Assembly: GCA_002070115.1 (NCBI GenBank)
Contig: MWCO01000014.1
Span: 1 to 64,000, forward strand
Length of the DNA stretch: 64,000 bases
Source: Deltaproteobacteria bacterium ADurb.Bin207
GTDB taxonomy: Bacteria > Myxococcota_A > Polyangia > Polyangiales > Polyangiaceae
Direction of reading: 5' to 3'
Of this stretch, positions 1 through 9,483 are shown in pieces. The notes beneath the pieces are model-generated. The model saw only the letters and a program-made list of their open reading frames with translations. It did no database searches and was not told where the DNA came from. Both the position numbers and the translations under genes were made by a program. The stretch's first letter is position 1. Every line of letters starts with the position of its first letter.

Positions 1-296
1 GCGGCGGGTGGGGTTGGCGTAACGGGCGGGGCTGCCGCCGGAGGTGGCGGGGCTCCGCCAATGACCATGGTGCCCTTGAACGCCGGCTTCGGAGGAGCTT
101 CTCCGGCTGGCGATGGGGGGGCTGGTCGTGGAGGCGCCGCTCCCGGTGCACCTGGCGCTCCTGGCGCCCCCGGTGCATTCATCATCAGCATCGTGCCTTT
201 GAACTTGGGAGCAGCGGCACCCTTCAGATTGAAACCGCACTTGGTGCAAGCTGTTGCGGTTTCAGGATTTTGGGTCCCACAATTTGGACAAAACAC
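1..296 (-). CDS. Zinc-ribbon protein with Pro/Ala/Gly-rich tail, N-terminal part
   Basis: Reading the minus strand from a GTG at 296, a GGAGG ribosome binding site lies about 6 nt upstream. The protein opens with a zinc ribbon of two CxxC knuckles (CPNCG about residue 3, CTKCG about residue 18). A long Pro/Ala/Gly-rich linker follows. The short motif FKGTM occurs twice, about 35 residues apart (KFKGTMLMM and AFKGTMVIG). The frame is open to the window edge, so the rest is missing. Zinc-ribbon heads on disordered linkers are common on regulatory or scaffolding proteins in myxobacteria, but no function can be assigned. It is divergent from the nuo operon. An overlapping plus-strand reading frame is its antisense shadow. 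Confidence 0.7.
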   Translation of the reverse strand, partial: MFCPNCGTQNPETATACTKCGFNLKGAAAPKFKGTMLMMNAPGAPGAPGAPGAAPPRPAPPSPAGEAPPKPAFKGTMVIGGAPPPPAAAPPVTPTPPA

Positions 297-653
297 GCCA
301 CACCTCCGATGAGTGCCTGCAAACAGCTTCCTTCATGGAAGCGTCGGCAGCCTACACGCACCCGTTACCGTTTCTCAAGCGCAAGATGAACGATCGGCCA
401 CAATTGTTGGAAGCGTTTTTTCGTAGTTATCAATAATTCAGTAATTTTATGCAGGCTGACCGTATGAAATGGAGCCCTGACCATCCGGCTGCGTATATCG
501 TGCATTCTCTGAATTGTTCACGATTGTAGCTCCCTCTCTTGTGAAGATCGTGTACGCACCGAATGACGCGATGCGCTTGACACCCGGCCAGCCCTGTCGT
601 TAGCGTCCGCCGACTTCCAGACGCGCCGTGCGGGCAGGACCCGTGGTCGGTGC
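297..653. other. Divergent intergenic region before nuoE
   Basis: No gene is supported here. The centre (about 410-450) is AT-rich compared with its surroundings. It lies between the divergent zinc-ribbon gene and nuoE, so it should hold promoters for both. Confidence 0.5.
577..606 (+). promoter_or_regulatory. Candidate sigma70-type promoter for the nuo operon
   Basis: A perfect TTGACA box at 577-582 is followed after 18 nt by TAGCGT at 601-606, about 50 nt before nuoE. The -35 is consensus but the -10 is weak, so this is a candidate only. Confidence 0.35.
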
Positions 654-1145
654 ATGGGTTCCACCATGTCTTTCGCTCTGAATCCGGAACGCGAACGCGA
701 GATGGAGGATATCTTCTCGCGCTACCCAAACAAGCAAGCCGCTTGCATCCCCCTTCTGCACCTGTGCCAGGAGCAGCAGCGATGGGTGAACGACGACGTG
801 ATAGCGTTCGTTGCGGAAAAGTGCGACGTACCGACCGCTCACGTCAAAGGGGTGGTCACTTTCTATTCGCTCTTCAACCAAGCGCCGGTGGGTGAGCACG
901 AGATCTGGGTATGTCAGACCCTATCTTGTGCCCTTCGTGGCGCGGATAAATTGCTTCACCATTGTGAAAAGCGTCTTGGCATTCACCACGGTGAGACGAC
1001 GAAAGACGGAAAGATCACGCTGCGTGTGGCGGAGTGTTTGGCTGCTTGTGGTCAAGCGCCGATGATCATGGTGGACAAGACATATCACGAGAATCTCTCG
1101 CTCGAGCGCGTGGATGAGATCCTCGACGCCTTGGTGGGCAAGTAG
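654..1145 (+). CDS. nuoE: NADH-quinone oxidoreductase subunit E
   Basis: This is the thioredoxin-fold [2Fe-2S] (N1a) subunit of the complex I NADH-dehydrogenase module; it sits on the cytoplasmic arm beside NuoF. The 163 residues carry the family's four cluster ligands as C-x4-C (CQTLSC) and C-x3-C (CLAAC), plus the typical motifs RYPNKQAA and GVVTFYSLF. The start could be the ATG at 654 or the in-frame ATG at 666; neither has a strong ribosome binding site. It is the first gene of a tight operon, 36 nt before nuoF. Length is normal for the family. Confidence 0.95.
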   Translation: MGSTMSFALNPEREREMEDIFSRYPNKQAACIPLLHLCQEQQRWVNDDVIAFVAEKCDVPTAHVKGVVTFYSLFNQAPVGEHEIWVCQTLSCALRGADKLLHHCEKRLGIHHGETTKDGKITLRVAECLAACGQAPMIMVDKTYHENLSLERVDEILDALVGK

Positions 1146-1181
1146 GCTTGGGCGAAGACTGCAAGGAGTCCGGGAGCGACG

Positions 1182-2531
1182 ATGCTGAAGCCGGTCAAAA
1201 TCCTGACGAAAAACTACGATACGCCGGACAGTCACAAGCTGCAGGTGTACCAGTCGAGCGGTGGGTACGAAGCGGCTCGAAAAGCGCTTGGCATGACCCG
1301 CGACCAAGTCGTCGATGAAGTCAAGAAGGCCAACCTACGCGGGCGCGGTGGTGCAGGTTTCCCGATGGGTGTCAAGTGGGGATTCATGCCCAAAGACGGC
1401 GACAAACCCTCATACCTCGTGATCAACGCGGATGAGGGCGAGCCTGGCACGTTCAAAGACAGAACGTTGATGGAGCGTGACCCGCATCGGATCATCGAGG
1501 GCTGCATCATTGGTTGTTACGGGGTTGGTGCTCATACGGCTTATATTTACGTTCGGCACGAACTGCACCTGTCCAAGGAGCGCTTGTGGGGTGCCATTCA
1601 CGAAGCGCGGGCCCAAGGCTTTTTGGGACCCAAACCATTCGGGGTCGATTATCCGGTCGACGTATTCGTTCACACGGGTGCCGGCGCGTATATCTGCGGC
1701 GAAGAAACCGCGCTTCTCGAATCGCTGGAAGGAAGCCGTGGCGAGCCGCGTCTTCGTCCTCCCTTCCCTGCCCAACGGGGCGCTTTTGGGTGTCCTACGA
1801 CGGTCAACAATCTCGAATCCATTGCCTCTTGTCCGACGATCCTCGAGATGGGGGGAGAGCAGTTCTCGAAACTATCTTCGTTGCACAAGTTCGGTGATGG
1901 TGGATGCAGGCTGTACGGGGTGAGCGGTCACGTCAACAAGCCCGGTGTCTACGAAGCTTGTATCGGCGTGACGCTGCGCGAATTGATTTACGACTTGGGC
2001 GGGGGCATGCCGGAAGGAACGAACCTTTTGGGTGTGATTCCAGGCGGTTCTTCTTGCCCCATCATTCGTCCCGACGACATCGTCGATGCGCCGGACCCCA
2101 AATCGATTCTGCACGAATGGCATGGAAAGCCGCAGCTCGACGTGCCCATCGGGGTCGATACGATGCGCAATCTGGGCACGATGGCGGGTACCACGTGTGC
2201 GATCGTATTGTCCGATCGCGCCTGTCCGGTGCTCGCCATGCACAATCTCGCGCGGTTTTATCGGCATGAGTCTTGTGGTCAATGCACGCCTTGTCGGGAA
2301 GGAACAGGTTGGATGCTGCGCATCCTCGACAAGATCGTGCAGGGAAAAGGCTCGATCGAAGAACTCGATATGCTTCACGAAATCGCATCCAACATCATGG
2401 GCAACACCATCTGCGCCTTTGGCGAAGGCGCCTCCATGCCCATGCTTGGTTTCCTTCGGAAATTCCGAAAAGAAATCGAAGACTACATTCGAACGGGTGG
2501 TTCGTCTTCCACCGGGAGGCTCGCCCTATGA
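1182..2531 (+). CDS. nuoF: NADH-quinone oxidoreductase subunit F (NADH/FMN-binding)
   Basis: NuoF oxidises NADH and passes electrons through FMN to the iron-sulfur chain. The 449-residue protein shows the glycine-rich nucleotide motif GRGGAGFPMGVKW, the FMN/NAD region DEGEPGTFKDR, and the C-terminal N3 [4Fe-4S] ligands SCGQCTPCREG followed by a distal Cys in NTICAFGEG. A GGGAG precedes the ATG. Its stop overlaps the nuoJ start (ATGA), which indicates coupled translation. NuoG, normally encoded next to NuoF, is absent: the gene is followed directly by membrane-arm subunits. Confidence 0.97.
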   Translation: MLKPVKILTKNYDTPDSHKLQVYQSSGGYEAARKALGMTRDQVVDEVKKANLRGRGGAGFPMGVKWGFMPKDGDKPSYLVINADEGEPGTFKDRTLMERDPHRIIEGCIIGCYGVGAHTAYIYVRHELHLSKERLWGAIHEARAQGFLGPKPFGVDYPVDVFVHTGAGAYICGEETALLESLEGSRGEPRLRPPFPAQRGAFGCPTTVNNLESIASCPTILEMGGEQFSKLSSLHKFGDGGCRLYGVSGHVNKPGVYEACIGVTLRELIYDLGGGMPEGTNLLGVIPGGSSCPIIRPDDIVDAPDPKSILHEWHGKPQLDVPIGVDTMRNLGTMAGTTCAIVLSDRACPVLAMHNLARFYRHESCGQCTPCREGTGWMLRILDKIVQGKGSIEELDMLHEIASNIMGNTICAFGEGASMPMLGFLRKFRKEIEDYIRTGGSSSTGRLAL

Positions 2532-3082
2532 TCAACGCGATCGTCGAACAAGGATTGTTCTACGTTTCCGCGCTGCTTGCCGTCGCGGGAGCGTTGGGAA
2601 CCGTCGCTTCGAAAAGCGCCATTCGTTCCGCCATGTCGCTGCTGGCGACCATCGTCGGCATCGCCGGGTTGTACTTGACGCTTTCCGCGCAGCTTCTCGC
2701 GGCGATTCAGATTTTGGTCTACGCCGGCGCGATCGTGGTTCTGTTCGTATTCGTCATCATGCTGCTGGGCGGGCAAGTGCAGCCGAATCAGGACAAGCGA
2801 ACCTCGTCGAGTCGCGCGATTGGAGCGGGGCTTTTCGCCCTCAGCGCGATTCTCGCGGCGGTGCTCGTCGCGCGCGCGGGCCTTGGGGGACCCCATCTCT
2901 TCGACCCGCCTCGGATCGAATTCGGCTCCGTCAGTGAACTTGGAAGGGTCATGTTCACCGACGGCGTCATCGCTTTCGAACTCATCGGTGTGCTGCTGAC
3001 CACGGCTATCGTTGGCGTGATGGCGGTCGCGCGTACGCGTCACGCCAAGACCAACGCCAAGTCCAAAGAGGTGGGCCCGTGA
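2528..3082 (+). CDS. nuoJ: NADH-quinone oxidoreductase subunit J
   Basis: NuoJ is a membrane-arm subunit of complex I near the quinone-to-antiporter junction. The 184 residues contain about five hydrophobic segments and the family motif [19 protein letters not shown], whose pi-bulge region in TM3 is linked to coupling. The ATG overlaps the nuoF stop; a GGGAGG lies about 9 nt upstream. The 3' end overlaps the nuoK start by 4 nt. The C-terminal tail is short, basic and presumably cytoplasmic. Confidence 0.95.
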   Translation: MINAIVEQGLFYVSALLAVAGALGTVASKSAIRSAMSLLATIVGIAGLYLTLSAQLLAAIQILVYAGAIVVLFVFVIMLLGGQVQPNQDKRTSSSRAIGAGLFALSAILAAVLVARAGLGGPHLFDPPRIEFGSVSELGRVMFTDGVIAFELIGVLLTTAIVGVMAVARTRHAKTNAKSKEVGP

Positions 3083-3390
3083 CCTCCATTCCTCTCGAGT
3101 ATTATCTCGTCGTTGCGGCGGTGATATTTGTCATCGGCGCGTGTGGTTTTCTCGCGCGACGCAACGCTCTCATCGTTTTGATGAGCATTGAATTGATGCT
3201 CAACGCGGTGAACCTGACCCTGGTGGCATTCAATCGTTGGTATGCGAGCCATCATGTGGGTCAGATGTTCACCTTCTTCATCATTGCGGTGGCGGCTGCG
3301 GAAGCCGCCGTGGGTCTCGCCATCGTGGTCGCGCTGTTTCGTCTCAAGCGCACGGTGCGAACCGATTCGGTCGACCTCCTCAAGAACTGA
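3079..3390 (+). CDS. nuoK: NADH-quinone oxidoreductase subunit K
   Basis: NuoK is a small three-helix antiporter-related subunit (MrpC-like). The 103-residue protein has the conserved [13 protein letters not shown] helix with the proton-path glutamate, then [17 protein letters not shown] with the second conserved Glu. It starts at GTG 3079, overlapping the nuoJ stop, with GAGGTG as ribosome binding site. Length matches the family. Confidence 0.96.
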   Translation: MTSIPLEYYLVVAAVIFVIGACGFLARRNALIVLMSIELMLNAVNLTLVAFNRWYASHHVGQMFTFFIIAVAAAEAAVGLAIVVALFRLKRTVRTDSVDLLKN

Positions 3391-3407
3391 GCGCCCTGGA
3401 GACCCTG

Positions 3408-6002
3408 ATGGAGTCATTGCTCTCGTTGTTCCCAAACCCTGAAGACAACTTCCCGCTCATCGCGGTCATCCTCGGTTTGCCCTTGATGGGTGCCTTGATC
3501 AACGGCATCTTCGGCAAAAGGCTGGGCCCCGAGGGGGTGCGCACGATGGCCTTATCGGCGGTTGGCGGCTCTTTCCTCGCCTCGCTAGCCGCTTTCCTTC
3601 TGCTGTATGCCCGCGTGCAACAGGCCTCTGCCTCCCTTTCCGAAGGCGCGGCCGTCCCTCACGTCAAATTCGTCTGGAATGCATGGCGATGGCTCGCTCT
3701 CGAAACCACCAGCATCGATGTGGTTTTTGCCATCGATAGCCTGAGCGCCACCATGATGCTTGTCGTCACGGGCGTGGGTGGCCTCATCCATCTGTATTCC
3801 ACGGGGTACATGGCGGGAGACCCGAGTTATCACCGCTTTTTCGCCTATCTCAACCTGTTCATCTTCTCGATGTTGGTGCTGATTCTGGGCGATAACCTGC
3901 CGATTCTCTTCGTGGGATGGGAAGGCGTGGGGCTGTGCAGCTACCTTCTCATCGGGTTTTGGTTCGAGGCCGACAAGAACGCTTCGGCGGGTAAAAAAGC
4001 GTTCATTACCAATCGCATCGGTGACTTCGGGCTGTTGTTCGCCATGGCGATGATTCTGCACACGACCGGCAGTCTGTCTTGGGCGGGGATCGAGGCCAGG
4101 GCACCGGAGCTATTCAACGAACTACAAATCTGGCCCATTGGTGTGGCTCCTTCCTGGTTGCCTGCCTTTCTCACGAGCCCTGTCGTCGTCAACTACGCCA
4201 CGCTCATCGGCCTTGCGCTATTTCTTGGTTGCGCGGGCAAGAGTGCGCAAATCCCTCTGTATGTATGGCTTCCCGACGCCATGGCGGGGCCCACGCCCGT
4301 GTCTGCCCTCATCCACGCGGCCACGATGGTTACCGCCGGTGTGTATCTCGTGGCTCGCATGAGTTTCGTATTCGTGCTTTCGCCCACTGCGATGATGGTG
4401 GTCGCTGGGGTTGGTGCGTTTACGGCTCTGTTTGCCGCCACGATCGGGCTCGTGCAGCATGACATCAAAAAGGTGTTGGCTTATTCCACCGTCAGCCAAC
4501 TGGGGTTCATGTTCATGGGCGTGGGGGTGGGCGCCTTCGCCTCGGGCATGTTCCATGTCGTCACCCACGCCTTTTTCAAAGCTTGTTTGTTCCTCGGGGC
4601 CGGTTCGGTCATTCACGCGATGCACGCGCGCATCCACGATACCGATGCCTCTCAGGACATGCGCAACATGGGTGGTTTGCGCAAATACATGCCCAAAACA
4701 TACTGGACATATATGGCAGCGACCGCGGCGATCATAGGCTTGCCGCTTACCGCTGGCTTCTTTTCGAAAGACGACATCCTGTTTCGAGCCTTCGTCAACC
4801 GCATCCAGCCTTCGGGATTGCTCAAAGACCTGGCGATTCGAAACGCGGTGCAAAAAGCTGGCGCTCCGCTATCCGACGAAGCGCGCGAAGCGGTGGTGCA
4901 GGGCCTGCACATCCCCGAATGGTTCTCCACCGCCGTATTCGTCGTGGGTGTCACCGCCGCCATCCTGACCGCGTTTTATATGCTTCGCACCGTTTTCCTT
5001 ACGTTTTTCGGGGACTTCCGTGGATGGCGCATCGTGCCCGGCTGGAAAAATGACGACCACGATCATGACCATCATGCGTCGCACGCGCATGACGAACCCA
5101 TCGACGGTCCGGTGCCGCATGAGTCTCCATGGGCCATGTGGGTTCCTCTGGTGGTGCTTGCTTTCTTCGCTCTCTTCGCAGGCTGGGTCAACGCGGGGCC
5201 GTTCCATCTCACCGCCTTTTCTCATTGGCTCGAGCCTTCCATGCAAAGTGGACTCAAGATGGTGACGACGATCAAACAGGGAGATGAACTCACGCACTTG
5301 GAGCATCTGCTGCTCATCCCCGGTGTGCTGGCCTTCCTGATCGGCTCCGGCGCGGCCTATTGGGTGTATTACGTCAAAAAAGGCGAGCCTGCCCGGCAAG
5401 CCGCGCAATCCGCCGGAGGCTTGTACCGTCTGGTGCTCGATAAATGGCGCATCGACGAATTGTACGAAGCCACCGTGCTTGGTGCTTTCCATTCGTTGGC
5501 GGAGACCGCGGCGTTGTTTGACAAATGGGTCATCGACGGCGTGTTGGCGCGATTGACCACGATCGTGATTCAGTCCTTCGGTTCGCTTTTCCGAGCCTTC
5601 CAGACGGGCCGTGTGCAGATGTATGCCGCGGTGATGGTGGTGGGATTGTTTGCGACGGGCGCGTATTTGTTGACGGCCCATGGCGAGGTTGTGGTGACCA
5701 AGGACGAGGCGGGGGGGATGTATATTGTCGAGGCGGCCCCCGGGCTTGGCTATAAGTATCGCTGGGATCGGGATGGGGATGGGGTTTGGGACAATCCCCA
5801 GTTGGAGCAGGATGAAACCTGGACCTTGCTTCAAAAGGTGCAAGTGCAGGTTCCGCCTGGACAGGAAACCAAGGTGCGAGTCGAAGTGCAGAACGCATTC
5901 AAGATGACGAAAATCCGTGAGATTGTGCTTCGTCGACCGTTACCGGACAAAAGTCGACCCGATCCTGTGGGAATGAACGTGCCGATCGAGGTGATGCCAT
6001 GA
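3408..6002 (+). CDS. nuoL: NADH-quinone oxidoreductase subunit L with C-terminal extension
   Basis: NuoL is the distal antiporter-like proton-pumping subunit. I chose the ATG at 3408 (GGAG about 7 nt upstream) because the frame otherwise runs back into nuoK. The core carries the expected VGWEGVGLCSYLLIGFW glutamate helix and the KSAQIPLYVWLPDAMAGPTP helix-break region. Two features are unusual. A His/Asp-rich loop (NDDHDHDHHASHAHDE, about residues 547-563) lies between membrane segments. After the last hydrophobic segment (about 737-757) there is a soluble tail of roughly 107 residues containing DRDGDGVWD. At 864 residues it is well beyond the usual 610-700. The tail is predicted to be extracytoplasmic if normal topology holds. 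Confidence 0.94.
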   Translation: MESLLSLFPNPEDNFPLIAVILGLPLMGALINGIFGKRLGPEGVRTMALSAVGGSFLASLAAFLLLYARVQQASASLSEGAAVPHVKFVWNAWRWLALETTSIDVVFAIDSLSATMMLVVTGVGGLIHLYSTGYMAGDPSYHRFFAYLNLFIFSMLVLILGDNLPILFVGWEGVGLCSYLLIGFWFEADKNASAGKKAFITNRIGDFGLLFAMAMILHTTGSLSWAGIEARAPELFNELQIWPIGVAPSWLPAFLTSPVVVNYATLIGLALFLGCAGKSAQIPLYVWLPDAMAGPTPVSALIHAATMVTAGVYLVARMSFVFVLSPTAMMVVAGVGAFTALFAATIGLVQHDIKKVLAYSTVSQLGFMFMGVGVGAFASGMFHVVTHAFFKACLFLGAGSVIHAMHARIHDTDASQDMRNMGGLRKYMPKTYWTYMAATAAIIGLPLTAGFFSKDDILFRAFVNRIQPSGLLKDLAIRNAVQKAGAPLSDEAREAVVQGLHIPEWFSTAVFVVGVTAAILTAFYMLRTVFLTFFGDFRGWRIVPGWKNDDHDHDHHASHAHDEPIDGPVPHESPWAMWVPLVVLAFFALFAGWVNAGPFHLTAFSHWLEPSMQSGLKMVTTIKQGDELTHLEHLLLIPGVLAFLIGSGAAYWVYYVKKGEPARQAAQSAGGLYRLVLDKWRIDELYEATVLGAFHSLAETAALFDKWVIDGVLARLTTIVIQSFGSLFRAFQTGRVQMYAAVMVVGLFATGAYLLTAHGEVVVTKDEAGGMYIVEAAPGLGYKYRWDRDGDGVWDNPQLEQDETWTLLQKVQVQVPPGQETKVRVEVQNAFKMTKIREIVLRRPLPDKSRPDPVGMNVPIEVMP

Positions 6003-7873
6003 ACTCCGCGCTCGGTTCCTTGATTGATCTATGGCCGGCGTTGGTGGCGGGTGCTTTCGGAGCGTTCGTTCCAAAACGTCCTTCCTGGTGGGAAAGAGCG
6101 GGTGTCGGCCTGATTGCCGCCCTGCTCGCCATGTTCGTGATGTGGATGTGGCCGGGGGCGGAACAGCAACAGGTCGCTGGCGAGTGGCCTCACTTGCTCA
6201 ACGTGCTCATCGGTTTGCCGCTCATCGGCTCTTTTTTCATTCTCTTCATGCCCCGGCAATCCCCACGCGTTTTGCGCGGCCTGACCCTCGGCATTCTGCT
6301 CGTCGACTTGCTCGCCTCCCTGTGGCTGCTGCAAGTTCCCATGTCCACCGGATGGCACTTCGTATACGTGCATGAGTGGATCCCCGCTTTCGGCATCCGT
6401 TACCACGTCGCGGTCGATGGAATCAGTCTTTGGCTGGTGCTTCTGACCACCTTCATCACGCCCATTGCGGCGTACGTGACCTTCGGTTCGATCAAAACGC
6501 GCATCAAGGACTTGTGTTTTTCGTTTCTATTCTTGCAAGCGGCGATGATCGGCGCCTTTGTCGCGCTGGATCTATTCCTGTTCTACGTGTTCTGGGAGCT
6601 GATGCTGATCCCCATGTACTTGATGATCGGCGTCTGGGGTTCTCAGGACCGTATCAAGGCGGCTCTCAAGTTCTTTTTGTACACGATGGCCGGGTCGGTG
6701 CTGATGCTCGCCGCCATGTTGTACCTCGTATACACCTACTCGCAACTCACCGGTGAGGTGAGTTTCAGCCTGCTTGCGTTGAACAAGGTGCTGTTGCCGC
6801 AACAGGCGCAACTGCTTTGTTTCTGGGCTTTCGCGATCGCTTTCTTCATCAAAGTGCCGATGTTCCCGGTGCATACGTGGTTACCGGATGCTCACGTGCA
6901 GGCGCCCACGGGCGGCTCCATCATTCTGGCGGCCATTCTGTTGAAGATGGGGACCTATGCGTACCTGCGTTTTGCGATGGGATTGTTCCCCTGGGCGGCG
7001 GGCACCCAGGCCGCGAACCTGGCGGGGGTAGCGGTGCTTGGCGGCATCATCTACGGCGCCCTATGTTCATGGAAACAAGACGATTTCAAGCGATTGGTGG
7101 CCTATTCTTCCGTTGCGCACCTCGGCTACGTCATGCTCGGCCTTTTTGCCAACACGCATACGAGCACCCAGGGTGCCTTGTTGCAGATGGTCAACCACGG
7201 TGTGTCCACGGGCGCGCTCTTTTTGCTCGTAGGGGTGATCTACGACCGTCGTCATACCCGAGAAATCTCGGAATTCGGTGGGTTGGCGAAGGTGATGCCC
7301 GTGTACGCGGCGGTGTTTCTCGTCGTGACCATGGCGAGCGTGGGCGTGCCGGGAACCAATGGATTCGTCGGCGAGTTCATGGTCATCATGGGCACCTATA
7401 CCTCGCCTTATCTGGGCAAATTCCATTGGGTGGATGCGGCGGTGGCGGCTTTCGGCGTCATCTTGGCGGCGGTATACATGCTCAGTGTGGTGCAGAAAGT
7501 GTTTTTCGGGCCGTTGAAAAATCCGAAAAACGCTCATCTACCGGATCTCAACGTGCGCGAGGGCATCGCGCTCGTTCCCCTCGTGATCATGATTTTCGTG
7601 ATCGGGCTATTTCCCTCGGTATTTCTGAGTCGATCGAGCCAGTCGGTATCGGATTTCCACACGCGCAATCGGCTTGTGTGGAATGAGTCCCAGGCGGCGA
7701 ATCCCGAGCCGCGCTTGCTGACCAACGACATTTTGGCGGGCAGCCTGTCGGGCTCTTCGCGCGATGAATTGATGAAGCGGCTGGAAGCCTTGGATGGGCA
7801 AGAACCTGGACGAAAACCAGACGACAAGGGTTCCAAGGACGAGACCTTGGCGATCCAGGAGGAAAGCAAGTGA
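5999..7873 (+). CDS. nuoM: NADH-quinone oxidoreductase subunit M
   Basis: NuoM is the second antiporter-like proton-pumping subunit. The 624-residue protein has the key glutamate helix YVFWELMLIPMYLMIGVWG and KVPMFPVHTWLPDAHVQAPT. Compared with the usual start (about WPHLLNVLIGLPL here) it has an N-terminal extension of about 60 residues with two extra hydrophobic segments. The C-terminal tail (about residues 570-624) is polar, ending in a Lys/Asp-rich stretch. The ATG overlaps the nuoL stop, with GAGGTGATG as ribosome binding site. Confidence 0.95.
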   Translation: MNSALGSLIDLWPALVAGAFGAFVPKRPSWWERAGVGLIAALLAMFVMWMWPGAEQQQVAGEWPHLLNVLIGLPLIGSFFILFMPRQSPRVLRGLTLGILLVDLLASLWLLQVPMSTGWHFVYVHEWIPAFGIRYHVAVDGISLWLVLLTTFITPIAAYVTFGSIKTRIKDLCFSFLFLQAAMIGAFVALDLFLFYVFWELMLIPMYLMIGVWGSQDRIKAALKFFLYTMAGSVLMLAAMLYLVYTYSQLTGEVSFSLLALNKVLLPQQAQLLCFWAFAIAFFIKVPMFPVHTWLPDAHVQAPTGGSIILAAILLKMGTYAYLRFAMGLFPWAAGTQAANLAGVAVLGGIIYGALCSWKQDDFKRLVAYSSVAHLGYVMLGLFANTHTSTQGALLQMVNHGVSTGALFLLVGVIYDRRHTREISEFGGLAKVMPVYAAVFLVVTMASVGVPGTNGFVGEFMVIMGTYTSPYLGKFHWVDAAVAAFGVILAAVYMLSVVQKVFFGPLKNPKNAHLPDLNVREGIALVPLVIMIFVIGLFPSVFLSRSSQSVSDFHTRNRLVWNESQAANPEPRLLTNDILAGSLSGSSRDELMKRLEALDGQEPGRKPDDKGSKDETLAIQEESK

Positions 7874-9426
7874 ACGCGAATATCCTTCTCGGGCTGTCGC
7901 CTCTGCTCATCGTAGCGGTGGGTGCTCTTGTCCTGATGGTGGTCGAGGCGCTTTCGCGTTTTCGTGACGAGCGGCTCGAATCACCTTCCGCCAGCTTGGC
8001 CGTTTCGTCTTCGGTCGTGTTATTTGCCTCGGCCATCGCCGCCGCGGGCGTGTGGTTCTACGGCCCGGAGAATCTGCCGGAAGTCTCGTCGCTGGCTCCA
8101 TGGCTGCTGCTCGACCGATTCAGCTTGTTTTTCTTCGTGATTTTGACGTTGGGGGGAGCGTTGTCCTGCTTGCTGGCGGGCGGCTATCTTCCCGAACACA
8201 AGCTCGATCGGGGTGAGTTTTATCCCTTGCTTCTGTTGTCGACGGTGGGTGCGATGACGTTGGCGGCGGCGGGCGATATGCTCACGATTTTCCTTGGCCT
8301 CGAGGCGATGTCTCTTGGTGTGTACACCATGGTGGCATTTCGTCGTGGTTCGCCTCGGTCCATCGAAGCGGCGCTCAAGTACTTTTTGCTCGGGTCTTTC
8401 GCGGCCGCCCTGCTTCTTTACGGAGGAGCGCTGTTATACGGTGCCACTGGGCATACCGACCTATCCGGCATCGGCTCGCAGCTTGCCAACACGGGTCTAA
8501 GGCTTGTCAAAAGCGACAGCGAAGTGCCATCGGACATGCTCCTCATCGCCTATGACAACGCCGTGCCCCTCGTCATGGTCGGTCTCGTGCTCATCTTGGT
8601 GGGGCTTGCGTTCAAAGTGAGCGCGGTTCCCTTTCACATGTGGACGCCCGACGCTTACGAAGGCGCGCCGACTCCGGCCACTACCTATATGGCCGTCGTT
8701 GTCAAGGCCGCTGCCTTCGCCCTCATGCTTCGTGTGCTGCTGATTGCCTTTGCCGACGCCAAAACGGCTTCCTGGGGAACCGGATGGCCACCGGTGGTCG
8801 CTGGCCTTGCGGTAGCGACCATGACCGTGGCCAACGTGATTGCGGTGCGTCAGGAATCGGTCAAACGAATGCTTGCGTATTCGTCGATTGCTCATGCGGG
8901 CACCTTGTTGATTGCGGTGGTAGCGGCCACCAAAGCGACGCAACAAGCCGAAGCGAGCATGATTTATTATCTGCTGGCGTATACCGTATCGACCGCGGGC
9001 GCGTTTGGAACGCTCATTTTATGTGGAAGCCGAGGAGCGGAAGCGGTGAGTTACGAAGACCTGGCGGGATTGGGGCGTCGTCATCCCGCCATCGCTTTTG
9101 CCTTTTCGCTGTTCTTGCTCTCGCTGGCGGGCGTTCCTCCCCTGGCCGGATTTTTCGGCAAATTCTACCTATTTCGAGTCGCCATCGACAATGGCTTCAC
9201 CATGCTGGCCGTCTTGGGTCTGCTCAACAGTGTCATCGCGGCCTATTATTACCTGCGGGTATTGGTCGTCATGTACATGAAAGAGCCGGAACCCGGCGCG
9301 CCCATCGCGGTGCCCATGCGCTCCGGTTACGTGGCAGCCGCCCTGCTCATCTCCGCGGTGCTTGTCGTATTGCTCGGTTTGCTCCCGAACGGAACGCTGG
9401 AAGCGGCCATTCTCGCGGCTGGTTGA
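7870..9426 (+). CDS. nuoN: NADH-quinone oxidoreductase subunit N
   Basis: NuoN is the third antiporter-like subunit, adjacent to NuoK in the membrane arm. It starts at GTG 7870, overlapping the nuoM stop, with a strong AGGAGG about 8 nt upstream. Visible hallmarks are FLGLEAMSLGVYTMVAF and FKVSAVPFHMWTPDAYEGAP, and multiple hydrophobic helices along 518 residues. It is the last complex I gene of this operon; a signalling gene follows after 57 nt. Confidence 0.95.
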   Translation: MNANILLGLSPLLIVAVGALVLMVVEALSRFRDERLESPSASLAVSSSVVLFASAIAAAGVWFYGPENLPEVSSLAPWLLLDRFSLFFFVILTLGGALSCLLAGGYLPEHKLDRGEFYPLLLLSTVGAMTLAAAGDMLTIFLGLEAMSLGVYTMVAFRRGSPRSIEAALKYFLLGSFAAALLLYGGALLYGATGHTDLSGIGSQLANTGLRLVKSDSEVPSDMLLIAYDNAVPLVMVGLVLILVGLAFKVSAVPFHMWTPDAYEGAPTPATTYMAVVVKAAAFALMLRVLLIAFADAKTASWGTGWPPVVAGLAVATMTVANVIAVRQESVKRMLAYSSIAHAGTLLIAVVAATKATQQAEASMIYYLLAYTVSTAGAFGTLILCGSRGAEAVSYEDLAGLGRRHPAIAFAFSLFLLSLAGVPPLAGFFGKFYLFRVAIDNGFTMLAVLGLLNSVIAAYYYLRVLVVMYMKEPEPGAPIAVPMRSGYVAAALLISAVLVVLLGLLPNGTLEAAILAAG

Positions 9427-9483
9427 CCCCTTCATGTCCTTGACCCTGTTGGCTCCGTGCTGCGATGATTCGAGGCCGTCGTC

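Noticed and set aside
61-312. Gly/Pro-rich plus-strand frame at the left edge
   Set aside because: The minus strand gives a zinc ribbon with a GGAGG site, which explains the bias better.
3237-3407. Upstream extension of NuoL
   Set aside because: This part of the frame overlaps nuoK and is not NuoL-like; the ATG at 3408 with GGAG fits the family.
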